From Spyradocola sp050942925 (GTDB taxonomy: Bacteria; Bacillota; Clostridia; Christensenellales; UBA1750): a stretch of 6,935 bases of DNA. Where the stretch lies: positions 1 through 6,935 of the forward strand of contig JBMNOF010000099.1 of the NCBI GenBank assembly GCA_050942925.1, written 5' to 3'. This document shows, in pieces, positions 1-6,789 of this stretch. The notes under the pieces were generated by a model. That model searched no databases. It saw only the letters and a list, made by a program, of their open reading frames with translations, and was not told the origin of the DNA. Positions within the stretch are counted from its first letter, which is position 1; every line of letters begins with the position of its first letter. A program made the position numbers and the translations under genes.

Positions 1-22
1 CCTCGACAGATCGTAGCTGCGG
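1..22 (+). repeat. Copy 1 of a short dispersed intergenic repeat (inverted relative to copy 2)
   Basis: The first ten bases (cctcgacaga) and bases 16-22 (gctgcgg) are identical to the reverse complement of 1637-1658. Only three mismatches fall in the five bases between them, giving 19 of 22 without gaps. Both copies run into G/C-homopolymer-rich flanks. Copy 1 may begin left of the window. This looks like an intergenic repeat family rather than coding sequence; two copies alone are weak evidence. Confidence 0.4.
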
Positions 23-92
23 GTCGCGGCCCGGCCCCCCGCTCCCCCGTCCTCCTCGCGCGCCGGCGCTTACGCGGCTCTCCCAGGCCCAG
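1..92. other. Intergenic region downstream of the Nif3-like gene; no gene seen
   Basis: GC-rich sequence between the window edge and the stop of the Nif3-like gene. I see no open frame with a ribosome binding site and no hairpin followed by a T-tract that would terminate the minus-strand transcript. The first 22 bases are a near copy (19 of 22) of the reverse complement of 1637-1658, so this stretch probably carries one end of a dispersed intergenic repeat cut by the window edge. Confidence 0.5.
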
Positions 93-833
93 TCAGCGCG
101 CCGCACACGGCCGCTGCGGCGCAAAGACCTCCGCGCGCAGGTGCGACGCAAGCTGCGCCCGGAGCGGCTCCAGCACCACGGCCTCGCTCTCGCCGTGCCC
201 GGCCAGGAGCACGCACATCCCCAAGCCCTCGGCCTCGATGCGCTCGTTGTGCTTCATCTCGCCCGTGACAAAGACCTGCGCGCCCAGGCGCGCCGCCTCG
301 CGGCAAAACTCGCCACCCGCGCCGCAGGAGGCGGCGATACGGTCGATCCGCCGCTCCCGGTCGCCGTAGAACACAGCCTGGGGATTGATCCGCTCCCGGA
401 CCCAGTCCGCGAGCGCGCCGGCGGTCTCCACCGCCGGCGTCCCGACCCGCAGGTAGTCCTCGCGCTGTTCCACCTGCATCCCGAGCGCCGCCGCGAGGCA
501 GTCGTTCACGCCGCCGGGCGCGCGGTCCAGATTCGTGTGCGCCGCGACGAGCGCCGTGCCGCTCCGCAGCAGGCGCGTCAACAGCGCGCCCTCGTAGTCG
601 TCCGTGCGCAGGTGCTTGGTCCCGCGGAACAGCAGCGGGTGGTGCGCGAGGATCAGGTTCAGCCCGCGCACCGCGGCCGCCTCCACGGCTGCGGGCGTCG
701 CGTCCACACACAGGAGCGCGCCCGTGATCTCCGCCTCCGGGTCGCCCACGAGCAGGCCGGGATTGTCCCAGTCCTCTGCAAGCTCCCACGGTGCGATCCC
801 GTTGAGGACGGACAGAAACTCCGAAATCTTCAA
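93..833 (-). CDS. yqfO: Nif3-like dinuclear metal-centre protein (YqfO/YbgI family), short form
   Basis: A 246-residue protein of the Nif3/YbgI family, which folds into rings around a dinuclear metal site. The biochemical role is uncertain; some members have been described as GTP cyclohydrolase I type 2-like, but that is not established here. The usual metal ligands are visible: adjacent His64-His65 in ILAHHPLLF, Asp103 in HTNLD, and His213 with Glu217 in GHGESE. The N-terminal DWDNPGLLVGD motif is also typical. At 246 residues it matches the short E. coli YbgI form and lacks the PII-like insert of about 120-130 residues found in the Bacillus and Staphylococcus homologues. The start is TTG at 833, chosen because a strong GGAGGAGG lies seven bases upstream and homology begins at KISEFL. 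The gene overlaps trmK by four bases (TTGA), so translational coupling is likely. It is the last gene of the cluster. Confidence 0.91.
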   Translation of the reverse strand: MKISEFLSVLNGIAPWELAEDWDNPGLLVGDPEAEITGALLCVDATPAAVEAAAVRGLNLILAHHPLLFRGTKHLRTDDYEGALLTRLLRSGTALVAAHTNLDRAPGGVNDCLAAALGMQVEQREDYLRVGTPAVETAGALADWVRERINPQAVFYGDRERRIDRIAASCGAGGEFCREAARLGAQVFVTGEMKHNERIEAEGLGMCVLLAGHGESEAVVLEPLRAQLASHLRAEVFAPQRPCAAR

Positions 834-1513
834 CTTTTCTCCTCCTCCAGGCGCCGGAGCGCCTCTTCCACGCAGGCAGCCTCCTCCTCGGCGCGGGCGA
901 GCTTCTCCGGGTCTGCGCCGCCGCGCGCCCCTGCGAGCGCGCGCGCCGCCACGCGCTGCCGCCACAGGAGGTAGTCCCGCGTTCCCTCCGGCCGGTCGCG
1001 CAGCAGCGCCGGGCCGAGCCGGAGCTCGATCTCGCGCAGGGGCGCCTGCGTGCCGGGCTCCGCACGGATCACGACGTACAGCCGCCCCCCGGCCCGGGCC
1101 ACGCCCTCGCGGGCGATGTGCATCCCGACCCGCTCGACCTGCCGCCGGGCGCAGGCGAGCTCGACGTTCGCCTGCAGGACCACGGGACAGGGCAGGCCCT
1201 CCCGCAGGATCGCCGCGATCGTCCGCCCGCCCATGCCGCAGACCGCCGCCGCGTCTGCCGGCCCGGGGGCCAGCCCGGCAAACCCGTCCGCGACGGCAAA
1301 TTTCGCGCGGTCGGCCAGGTGCGTCCGCGCGACCAACCCCCGCGCGCGGGTGAGCGCCTCGGCGCTCACGTCGCAGAGCACGGCGCGCCGGCACTTCCCC
1401 GTCAGCAGCATGTGCACGGCAAGAAAGCCGTGGTTGCTGCCAATGTCGTAGAGCGTATCGCACGTCCCCAGCATTTCCTCGGCCAACGCAAGCCTTGCGT
1501 CCAAGCGGAGCAT
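830..1513 (-). CDS. trmK: tRNA (adenine(22)-N(1))-methyltransferase TrmK
   Basis: A 227-residue SAM-dependent methyltransferase that makes m1A at position 22 of tRNA in Gram-positive bacteria (B. subtilis YqfN). The Rossmann SAM-binding motif I is LYDIGSNHGF at residues 21-30. It is followed by an acidic strand end in AVLCDVS (44-50) and by ADGF (75-78). The family signature GMGGRTIAAIL covers residues 93-103, and LQANVE (113-118) follows. The C-terminal 30 residues are rich in Glu, Ala and Arg and look like a helical or coiled-coil tail, as in the family. Length fits the family (roughly 230-240). The start is ATG at 1513, with GGGGAG seven bases upstream. Upstream lies the hairpin-rich 404-base gap after sigA, with no clear -10/-35. 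The Nif3-like gene follows with a four-base overlap, the usual Firmicutes pairing. Confidence 0.94.
   Translation of the reverse strand: MLRLDARLALAEEMLGTCDTLYDIGSNHGFLAVHMLLTGKCRRAVLCDVSAEALTRARGLVARTHLADRAKFAVADGFAGLAPGPADAAAVCGMGGRTIAAILREGLPCPVVLQANVELACARRQVERVGMHIAREGVARAGGRLYVVIRAEPGTQAPLREIELRLGPALLRDRPEGTRDYLLWRQRVAARALAGARGGADPEKLARAEEEAACVEEALRRLEEEKS
841..848 (-). promoter_or_regulatory. Ribosome binding site that fixes the TTG start of the Nif3-like gene
   Basis: Minus-strand GGAGGAGG, seven bases before the TTG at 833-831. It lies inside the 3' end of trmK, where the same bases encode part of its terminal Leu-Glu-Glu-Glu run. No ATG or GTG in this frame lies nearby, so the site decides in favour of the TTG. 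Confidence 0.8.
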
Positions 1514-1620
1514 CTGTGCTCTCCCCTTTCCATCTTTTTGCCTTCCCCGGCGTTGCAGCGCCCGCGGGCTTTCCGTGGGCGCACCCACGCGCCTCCGGCC
1601 CGCCGCGCTTCCGAGGGGCA

Positions 1621-1674
1621 GGGGGCGGGGCGTGGGCCGCAGCCACTTTCTGTCGAGGCACACGCCCCGCCCCC
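1621..1674. repeat. 14-bp perfect inverted repeat enclosing repeat copy 2
   Basis: Arms at 1621-1634 (gggggcggggcgtg) and 1661-1674 (its exact reverse complement) enclose a 26-base loop, 1635-1660. The loop contains copy 2 of the dispersed 22-mer (1637-1658, minus orientation). The stem-loop may be the core of an intergenic repeat element. No T-tract follows on either strand, so it is not a typical intrinsic terminator. Confidence 0.5.
1637..1658 (-). repeat. Copy 2 of the short dispersed intergenic repeat
   Basis: Minus-strand sequence starting cctcgacaga at 1658 and ending gctgcgg at 1637 matches window positions 1-22 at 19 of 22 bases, in inverted orientation. It sits in the loop of the 1621-1674 inverted repeat. 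Confidence 0.4.
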
Positions 1675-1705
1675 CGGTGTTGCGCCGCGCCCCCGGGGGA
1701 GCGAT

Positions 1706-1729
1706 GGGTCGGGGCAGGGGCCCCGACCC
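1706..1729. repeat. 10-bp perfect hairpin
   Basis: Arms 1706-1715 (gggtcggggc) and 1720-1729 are exact reverse complements with the four-base loop aggg. There is no T-tract on either strand. It lies immediately beside the homopolymer block and could be a folding block in the trmK leader or part of the same GC-rich repeat. Confidence 0.5.
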
Positions 1730-1734
1730 GCGGT

Positions 1735-1803
1735 CCCCCCCCCCGGCGCGGCCGCGGCGGGGGGGGGGGGGGGGGGGGGGGGGGGCCCGCCCCCCCCCCC
1801 CCC
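1735..1803. repeat. C10 / G27 / C14 homopolymer block
   Basis: Ten C (1735-1744), then a 14-base GC linker, then 27 consecutive G (1759-1785), then cccg, then fourteen C (1790-1803). The G run can pair with either C run. A 14-bp exact direct repeat (cccgcggtcccccc) sits at 1727-1740 and 1801-1814, flanking the block. The run length is likely unstable in vivo or an assembly/sequencing artefact, so exact length should not be trusted. Confidence 0.75.
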
Positions 1804-1806
1804 GCG

Positions 1807-1843
1807 GTCCCCCCGCGCGGAGCAACGCTCCGCGCGGGGGGAC
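1807..1843. repeat. 17-bp perfect GC-rich hairpin downstream of sigA
   Basis: Arms 1807-1823 and 1827-1843 are exact reverse complements with a three-base loop (aac). The stem is almost entirely G and C (core cgcgcggagc). It lies five bases beyond the 22-bp inverted repeat, so two very stable stems stand in series after sigA. No T-tract follows on the minus strand, so a normal intrinsic terminator is not supported. Confidence 0.55.
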
Positions 1844-1848
1844 ACGCA

Positions 1849-1896
1849 CAACCGGATAGAGGGCAAAGACCACGGTCTTTGCCCTCTATCCGGTTG
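1849..1896 (-). terminator. 22-bp perfect inverted repeat just after sigA; possible atypical terminator
   Basis: Arms 1849-1870 and 1875-1896 are perfectly complementary, with the four-base loop cacg. The loop ends could pair further, to 23 bp. The stem begins 22 bases beyond the sigA stop, the right place for a terminator, and its base composition is milder than its surroundings. No T-tract follows on either strand, so this may instead be a transcript 3'-end stabiliser or a small palindromic repeat. Confidence 0.4.
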
Positions 1897-1917
1897 CAAA
1901 AGCGCAGGGAAACCGGC

Positions 1918-3015
<1,098 letters not shown>

Positions 3016-3023
3016 AAGGGTCA

Positions 3024-3030
3024 CTCCTTT
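3024..3030 (-). promoter_or_regulatory. Ribosome binding site that fixes the TTG start of sigA
   Basis: Minus-strand AAAGGAG followed by eight bases and TTG (3015-3013). The upstream in-frame GTG at 3024-3022 overlaps the site itself and the ATG at 3051 has no site before it, so translation most likely starts at the TTG. Confidence 0.8.
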
Positions 3031-3148
3031 CGGGTAGTGCACACGCCCCATGGCGGGGCCGTCTGCGGGCCGTCTATGTCAAGCCGACCGGACGCGCTTG
3101 GCGCCGGCGCATTTCTTCCCTTGACGGGCCTGGTTTTTTTCCTCCCGG

Positions 3149-4927
3149 TCAGGCGCCGGGGCTCTTTGCGCCGCGGCGGAGCCTCTCCACGCGGTCATAG
3201 AGCTCGGATAGCCGCGCGGCCACCGCGACCTGCTCCTCGAGCGTCAGCCCCGGCTTGGCCGCCCGCGCCTGGCACTCGTCGATCTCCGCCTCCAGGCGGC
3301 GGCGGCGCAGCGCGTCGGTACAGTCCGCGATCATGCGCGCCCGGCGCTCCGGGTCCACGCGCTCGCCGGTTGTCAGCAGCCGGGTGATGCTGCCGCGCAG
3401 CGCCTCGTCCTCGACCTGCTCCAGCTCCTGCTGGATGCGGCCGGTCTGGCCGGACAGGGCCAGCCGCGCGACAAACGCGCAGGCCGGGTCCGTAAAGTCC
3501 TCGGCGCGGATGAGGCCCTCCGGCACGCGCTCGCCCGCGCCCAGGAGCGCGGCCAGCTCCTGCTCGGCGCGCAGGTAGGCGTCGGCCTTAGTCTCTCCGC
3601 CGCGGGGGCGCTCCATTCCGGGCGCGACGGCCTCGCGCCCCGCCTCGCGCGGGGACGGGCGCTTGCCGACCTGTTCCAGGAGCGTTTCGCGCGTAAAGCC
3701 CGTCTCCTCGTGCAGCCGTCCCACGAACCGCTCGATCTCGACCGGGTCCTGCAGGCGGCGGATGACCTTGGCGCCCTCGACCGCGTAGCGCGCGCGGGCT
3801 TCCGGGTCGTCCAGATCGAACTGCGCGCGGAGCGCGTCGAGCCGGTAGGTCGTGGGATCGACGCTGCCCAGCGCCTCCAGGGCCTGTCCGCCGTTGGCGC
3901 GGACGTACTCGTCCGGGTCCATCTTGTCCGGGACGACCGTGACGCGCGCGGGCACGTTTTCCGCCTCAAAGAGGTCCAGGCCGCGGGCGATGGCGCGCTG
4001 ACCCGCGCCGTCGCCGTCGTAGGTGAGCAGGATCTCGGGCGCATAGCGCTTCATCAGGCGGATCTGCTCCGGGGTGAGCGCCGTGCCGAGCGTTGCGACG
4101 CACCCGTCCACGCCGTGTTGGTAGAGGGAGACGACGTCCATGTACCCCTCCACCAGCCGCAGCCGGTCGCGGTGCCCGCCCTTGAGGAAGTTCAGTCCAT
4201 ACACATTCTTCCGCTTGTTGAACACGGGCGTGTCGCCGGAGTTGAGGTACTTCGGCTCTCCCTGGCCGATGACGCGGCCGCCAAAGGCGATGACGCGGCC
4301 TCGGGGGTCGAAGATGGGGAACATCACGCGATCGCGGAAGGTGTCAAACACGCGCCCGCCGCGCTCCAGTGCGAGGTTGGCCTCGACTAGCTCCTTGTCC
4401 GAAAAGCCCTGTTCCCGAAGGTGGGCCGTGAGGCTCGTGTGGGCGGAGCCGGTCGCGCCGAGGCCAAAGTGGCGGATGACGTTGTCGCGGATTCCGCGGC
4501 CGTAGAGGTAGCGCAGCGCGTTCTCCCCTTCCGGAGAATAGAGGGTCTTATAGTAGAACTTTGCCGCCGCGGTGAGCGCCGCATAGAGGCGGTCGCGGTT
4601 CTGCTTGGGGACGGGGTCGCTGCCCGTGCGCTCCGGCACGGCCATGTGCGCGCGCTCGGCCAAGTGCACGACGGCCTCCGGGAACTCCATGCGCTCCATG
4701 TTCATCACAAAGGTGATGACGTTGCCGCCCGCGTGGCAGCCGAAGCAGTAGTAGAGCTGCCGCTCCTGGTCCACGGAAAACGAGGGCGTCTTTTCGCCGT
4801 GGAAGGGGCAAAGGCCCCAGAACTTGGCGCCCTTGCGCCGCAGGGGCACGTATTCTGACACGACGGACACGATGTCCGACCGGTCGCGCACCTCGTCGAT
4901 CCACTCGCTGGGGAACCTGCCTGCCAT
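3149..4927 (-). CDS. dnaG: DNA primase DnaG
   Basis: The 592-residue replicative primase, which makes RNA primers at the fork and docks on the DnaB/DnaC helicase. The N-terminal CHC2 zinc domain has Cys40-x2-His43 and Cys61-x2-Cys64 (CPFH ... CFGC). The catalytic core contains the basic primase motif RDRVMFPIFDPRGRVIAFGG (198-217), KYLNS (226-230) and a TOPRIM fold with Glu260 in VEGYMDVV and Asp304/Asp306 in TYDGDGAG. The last 150 or so residues match the helicase-binding region in position and are charged and helical, the least conserved part of the family. Length is normal. The start is ATG at 4927, since MAGRFPSEWIDEVRDRSDIV is the typical beginning. GGGAGGAG lies 11 bases upstream, slightly long spacing. 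The frame stays open to an ATG at 5014, but those 29 residues have no family likeness. A candidate promoter lies upstream, and sigA follows by 133 bases. Confidence 0.98.
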   Translation of the reverse strand: MAGRFPSEWIDEVRDRSDIVSVVSEYVPLRRKGAKFWGLCPFHGEKTPSFSVDQERQLYYCFGCHAGGNVITFVMNMERMEFPEAVVHLAERAHMAVPERTGSDPVPKQNRDRLYAALTAAAKFYYKTLYSPEGENALRYLYGRGIRDNVIRHFGLGATGSAHTSLTAHLREQGFSDKELVEANLALERGGRVFDTFRDRVMFPIFDPRGRVIAFGGRVIGQGEPKYLNSGDTPVFNKRKNVYGLNFLKGGHRDRLRLVEGYMDVVSLYQHGVDGCVATLGTALTPEQIRLMKRYAPEILLTYDGDGAGQRAIARGLDLFEAENVPARVTVVPDKMDPDEYVRANGGQALEALGSVDPTTYRLDALRAQFDLDDPEARARYAVEGAKVIRRLQDPVEIERFVGRLHEETGFTRETLLEQVGKRPSPREAGREAVAPGMERPRGGETKADAYLRAEQELAALLGAGERVPEGLIRAEDFTDPACAFVARLALSGQTGRIQQELEQVEDEALRGSITRLLTTGERVDPERRARMIADCTDALRRRRLEAEIDECQARAAKPGLTLEEQVAVAARLSELYDRVERLRRGAKSPGA

Positions 4928-4976
4928 GGGCTCTGCCGCTCCTCCCTTCCCTTGACCGCGGCTCGAAAAACGAACC

Positions 4977-5004
4977 AATAGAAAGATTCGAGAAAATCGG
5001 GCAA
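4977..5004 (-). promoter_or_regulatory. Candidate sigma-A promoter of dnaG-sigA
   Basis: In the AT-richer gap before dnaG, the minus strand has TTGCCC (5004-4999), a 16-base spacer and TCTATT (4982-4977). Each box matches consensus at four of six positions. Transcription would start near 4970, leaving a leader of about 40 bases before the dnaG ribosome binding site and ATG. The local drop in GC content supports a promoter here, but the exact boxes are a guess. Confidence 0.35.
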
Positions 5005-5096
5005 AATCCTTCACGGTTTTGGAATTTTCCCCGGGTTAAAATATGGTTTTTTCGCGCACCCGCGCATTTTGCCGGAAATCCGGCATTTTTTGCGGC

Positions 5097-6101
5097 CTAA
5101 ACGAGAACCTGGTGCACGGGGATGAACAGCTCCTCAAACCGGCGCACGGCGTAGTTGTCCGTCATGCCCGCGACGTAGTCGCACACGGCGCGGCCCACGC
5201 CCTCCTGCTCGGCGCACGCGCGGTACTCCTCCGGCATCTCCTCGGGGTGGTCCGTGTAGTGGGCGTAGAGGCTGCGGATCAGGAACTCGGCTTTCTTTTC
5301 CTGGACCGTGACCTCGCGCCGGGTGTAGACCTGCGCAAAGAGGAAGGCGCGCAGATCCATCATCGCGCCGTAGACGCGGGGGCTCATCCGGATCGTATCC
5401 GCGTCGCGGCTGTTCTCGTAGAGGTCGAAGATCAGGGTGTCGATGCGCTTTCCGTGCGTCTCCCCCAGGACCGCAAGGAGCTCCCGGGGCAGCTCCGAAA
5501 AGCGGAGCACGCCCGCGCGGATGGCGTCGTCAATGTCGTGGTTGACGTAGGCGATCCGGTCCGCGAGGGAGACGATCGCGCCCTCCAGGGTTTTCGGATG
5601 CCCGTGGGAGGTGTGCTCACGGATGCCGTCCCGCACGGCCAGCGTGAGGTTGAGGCCCTTTCCCTCGCCCTCCAGGCGTTCCACCACCCGCAGGGATTGC
5701 TCCGCGTGGTGGAATCCGCCGGGATAGAGGGCGTTGAGGATTCTCTCGCCCATGTGCCCAAAGGGCGTGTGCCCCAGGTCGTGCCCGAGCGCGATGGCCT
5801 CCGTCAGGTCCTCGTTCAGGCGAAGGGCGCGCGCGGCGGTCCGGGCGATCTGCGCCACCTCCAGCGTGTGCGTCAGCCGCGTGCGGAAGTGGTCGCCCTC
5901 CGGCGCGAGGAAGCACTGCGTCTTGTGCTTCATCCGGCGGAAGGCCTTGCAGTGCAGGATGCGGTCGCGGTCGCGCTGGAAGTCCGTGCGCAGGGGGCAG
6001 GGTTCCATCGGCCGCTCGCGGTCGACGAGGCGTTCGTCGCCGCAGGCATAGGGAGAAAACATCGCGCGGTGCCATTCCATGGTGCGCTGGCGCACGTCCA
6101 T
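5097..6101 (-). CDS. dgt: dGTPase-like HD-domain deoxynucleoside triphosphate triphosphohydrolase
   Basis: A 334-residue HD-superfamily enzyme of the dGTP triphosphohydrolase family, which splits dNTPs into deoxynucleoside and triphosphate and so tunes dNTP pools. The metal-binding HD signature is complete: His78 in RLTHTLEV, His107-Asp108 in GHDLGHTPFGH, and Asp181 in SLADRIAY. His111 and His116 are the extra conserved histidines of the subfamily. The N-terminal motif RTDFQRDRDRILHCKAFRRM and the KTQCF segment are typical. At 334 residues it belongs to the short form common in Firmicutes, well below E. coli Dgt (about 500). The start is ATG at 6101, with AAAGGAGG nine bases upstream; an upstream open stretch has no binding site. 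It precedes dnaG by 169 bases, a context that fits a role in dNTP supply near replication. Substrate preference cannot be read from sequence. Confidence 0.95.
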   Translation of the reverse strand: MDVRQRTMEWHRAMFSPYACGDERLVDRERPMEPCPLRTDFQRDRDRILHCKAFRRMKHKTQCFLAPEGDHFRTRLTHTLEVAQIARTAARALRLNEDLTEAIALGHDLGHTPFGHMGERILNALYPGGFHHAEQSLRVVERLEGEGKGLNLTLAVRDGIREHTSHGHPKTLEGAIVSLADRIAYVNHDIDDAIRAGVLRFSELPRELLAVLGETHGKRIDTLIFDLYENSRDADTIRMSPRVYGAMMDLRAFLFAQVYTRREVTVQEKKAEFLIRSLYAHYTDHPEEMPEEYRACAEQEGVGRAVCDYVAGMTDNYAVRRFEELFIPVHQVLV

Positions 6102-6110
6102 CGAGATCCG

Positions 6111-6118
6111 CCTCCTTT
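6111..6118 (-). promoter_or_regulatory. Ribosome binding site of dgt
   Basis: Minus-strand AAAGGAGG, nine bases before the ATG at 6101. It supports this start over the open sequence further upstream. Confidence 0.8.
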
Positions 6119-6159
6119 TTCTTTCCTTTGCACGGGAAACGCGTTCCACATGCAAGTAC

Positions 6160-6165
6160 ATTCTA
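6160..6165 (-). promoter_or_regulatory. Candidate -10 box of dgt
   Basis: Minus-strand TAGAAT matches five of six positions of TATAAT and lies about 59 bases upstream of the dgt start, in a locally A/G-rich stretch. I do not see a good -35 at 16-18 bases upstream, where the sequence is purine-rich, so this is only a candidate. Confidence 0.25.
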
Positions 6166-6208
6166 CATTCTTCCCCCTTCTTCCTTCTGAAACCCGTGCT
6201 GTCCGCCC

Positions 6209-6246
6209 AAAAAACAGCGCAGGGCGAGCGCGCGAACGCCTCGCCC
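6209..6246 (-). terminator. Candidate intrinsic terminator or attenuator upstream of dgt
   Basis: On the minus strand GGGCGAGGCG, loop TTCG, CGC, one bulged G, then CTCGCCC make a ten-pair stem with a stable UUCG tetraloop (6246-6222). T6 (6214-6209) follows after seven bases. The gap between stem and T-tract is longer than usual. It could end transcripts arriving from the histidine-kinase tail array, or attenuate a promoter further upstream. Confidence 0.4.
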
Positions 6247-6383
6247 CCGCCGCGCCTACTTTTTGCCACATTGCGCTTCGGGCAACGGTTTCTCCCCTGC
6301 CGCCCGGCGGCGCTCCCTTTTTTATCGCATTGCGTTTTGGGGGAACGCCCCGCCCCGCGCGCGGGTTCCGCCTGTCGTAGGTG

Positions 6384-6420
6384 CAAAACGGCCCGGCCTC
6401 CTCCCGGGTTGGGAGGGGCC
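6384..6420 (-). terminator. Terminator hairpin A of the array (shortened stem)
   Basis: Arms 6395-6405 and 6411-6420 pair over ten bases with one bulged base and the loop gggtt. On the minus strand a TTTT tract follows (6388-6385). Relative to the other units the arm next to the stop codon has lost about six bases, leaving one base between hairpin and TAG. Confidence 0.55.
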
Positions 6421-6421
6421 A

Positions 6422-6526
6422 CTAGGCCTCGGGCGGGGCGGCGTCCGCAGCGGCCGCCCGCTTTGGGCGCTGGATCGGGATGCAGACCGTAAACGTCGAG
6501 CCCTCCCCGAGTTTGGAGTGCTCCGC
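6422..6526 (-). pseudogene. Histidine kinase C-terminal fragment A
   Basis: The minus strand encodes 34 residues that include EHSKLGEGSTFTVCIP and end in APPEA and TAG. GEGSTFTV is the G2 box of the HATPase_c (GHKL) domain near the end of sensor histidine kinases. H, N, G1 and F boxes are absent, and just upstream lie the hairpin and tail of the next unit, so this is a detached gene end. It differs from the other copies by Arg to Cys after TFTV and by one synonymous Lys codon. The frame differs from those of copies B and C. Confidence 0.7.
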
Positions 6527-6541
6527 CTCAACCGCGGGCGC

Positions 6542-6583
6542 AAAACGGCCCGGCCCCCTCCCGGATTGGGAGGTGGCCGGGCC
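6542..6583 (-). terminator. Terminator hairpin B of the array
   Basis: Arms 6547-6562 and 6568-6583 pair over 16 bases with a single mismatch and the loop ggatt. On the minus strand it is followed by C? no: by G then TTTT (6545-6542). It lies 13 bases after the TAG of fragment B, the normal place for an intrinsic terminator of a kinase gene. Confidence 0.7.
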
Positions 6584-6596
6584 GCAGCGGAGCGCG

Positions 6597-6701
6597 CTAG
6601 GCCTCGGGCAGGGCGGCGTCCGCAGCGGCCGCCCGCTTTGGGCGCTGGATCGGGATGCGGACCGTAAACGTCGAGCCCTCCCCGAGCTTGGAGTGCTCCG
6701 C
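6597..6701 (-). pseudogene. Histidine kinase C-terminal fragment B
   Basis: The same 34-residue tail as fragment A, with EHSKLGEGSTFTVRIP (G2 box) and a Pro to Leu change near the end (ALPEA). No kinase sequence precedes it: upstream on the minus strand is an extra GC palindrome-bearing segment (6703-6720) and then terminator C. It is treated as a gene remnant rather than an expressed peptide because no start codon with a binding site was seen. Confidence 0.7.
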
Positions 6702-6732
6702 CCCGCGCGCGGGTTCCGCCGGCCGTGGGTGC

Positions 6733-6775
6733 AAAACGGCCCGGCCCCCCTCCCTGATTGGGAGGTGGCCGGGCC
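6733..6775 (-). terminator. Terminator hairpin C of the array
   Basis: A 16-pair stem of the same design as hairpin B, with one extra C in the left arm (arms 6738-6754 and 6760-6775, loop tgatt). TTTT follows on the minus strand (6736-6733). It lies 14 bases after the TAG of fragment C. Confidence 0.7.
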
Positions 6776-6789
6776 ACAGTGGGGGTGCG

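Larger units (their letters stand above)
1514..1917. other. 404-base intergenic block between sigA and trmK: hairpins and homopolymers
   Basis: No credible gene. In minus-strand order it holds a perfect 22-bp inverted repeat (1849-1896), a perfect 17-bp hairpin (1807-1843), a C14/G27/C10 homopolymer block (1735-1803), a 10-bp hairpin (1706-1729), a 14-bp inverted repeat around a repeated 22-mer (1621-1674), a 6-bp hairpin at 1574-1589, and the trmK ribosome binding site (1521-1526). I found no convincing TATAAT-like -10, so whether trmK has its own promoter is open. Several long perfect hairpins would be expected to disturb readthrough from sigA. Confidence 0.7.
6102..6349. other. Leader region of dgt, about 250 bases, no gene
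   Basis: Contains the dgt ribosome binding site, a possible -10 box, a UUCG-type hairpin with a T6 tract (6209-6246), and two diverged repeats 59 bases apart around cattgcg (6269-6287 and 6328-6347), each preceded on the plus strand by a T-run. No open frame with coding character was recognised on either strand. Confidence 0.6.

Noticed and set aside
3054..3082. TTGACA (minus strand, 3082-3077) as a promoter of sigA
   Set aside because: The -35 is perfect, but the sequence 17 bases on is GCCCCG and no -10-like box appears at 16-18 bases. A nearby 11-bp periodic repeat (ggccgtct at 3057 and 3068) was noted but its meaning is unclear.
4928..5014. N-terminal extension of DnaG to the ATG at 5014
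   Set aside because: The extra 29 residues have no primase likeness, overlap the candidate promoter, and the ATG at 4927 has both a binding site and the expected primase N-terminus.
5071..5091. Short hairpin followed by T6 between dgt and dnaG
   Set aside because: The T-tract follows the five-pair stem only on the plus strand, where no gene would need it. On the minus strand the order is reversed, so it does not terminate dgt.
5043..6380. Long plus-strand open frame opposite dgt
   Set aside because: Antisense to dgt, whose complete HD motif settles the coding strand. The translation is a composition-driven Val/Ala/Arg-rich shadow.
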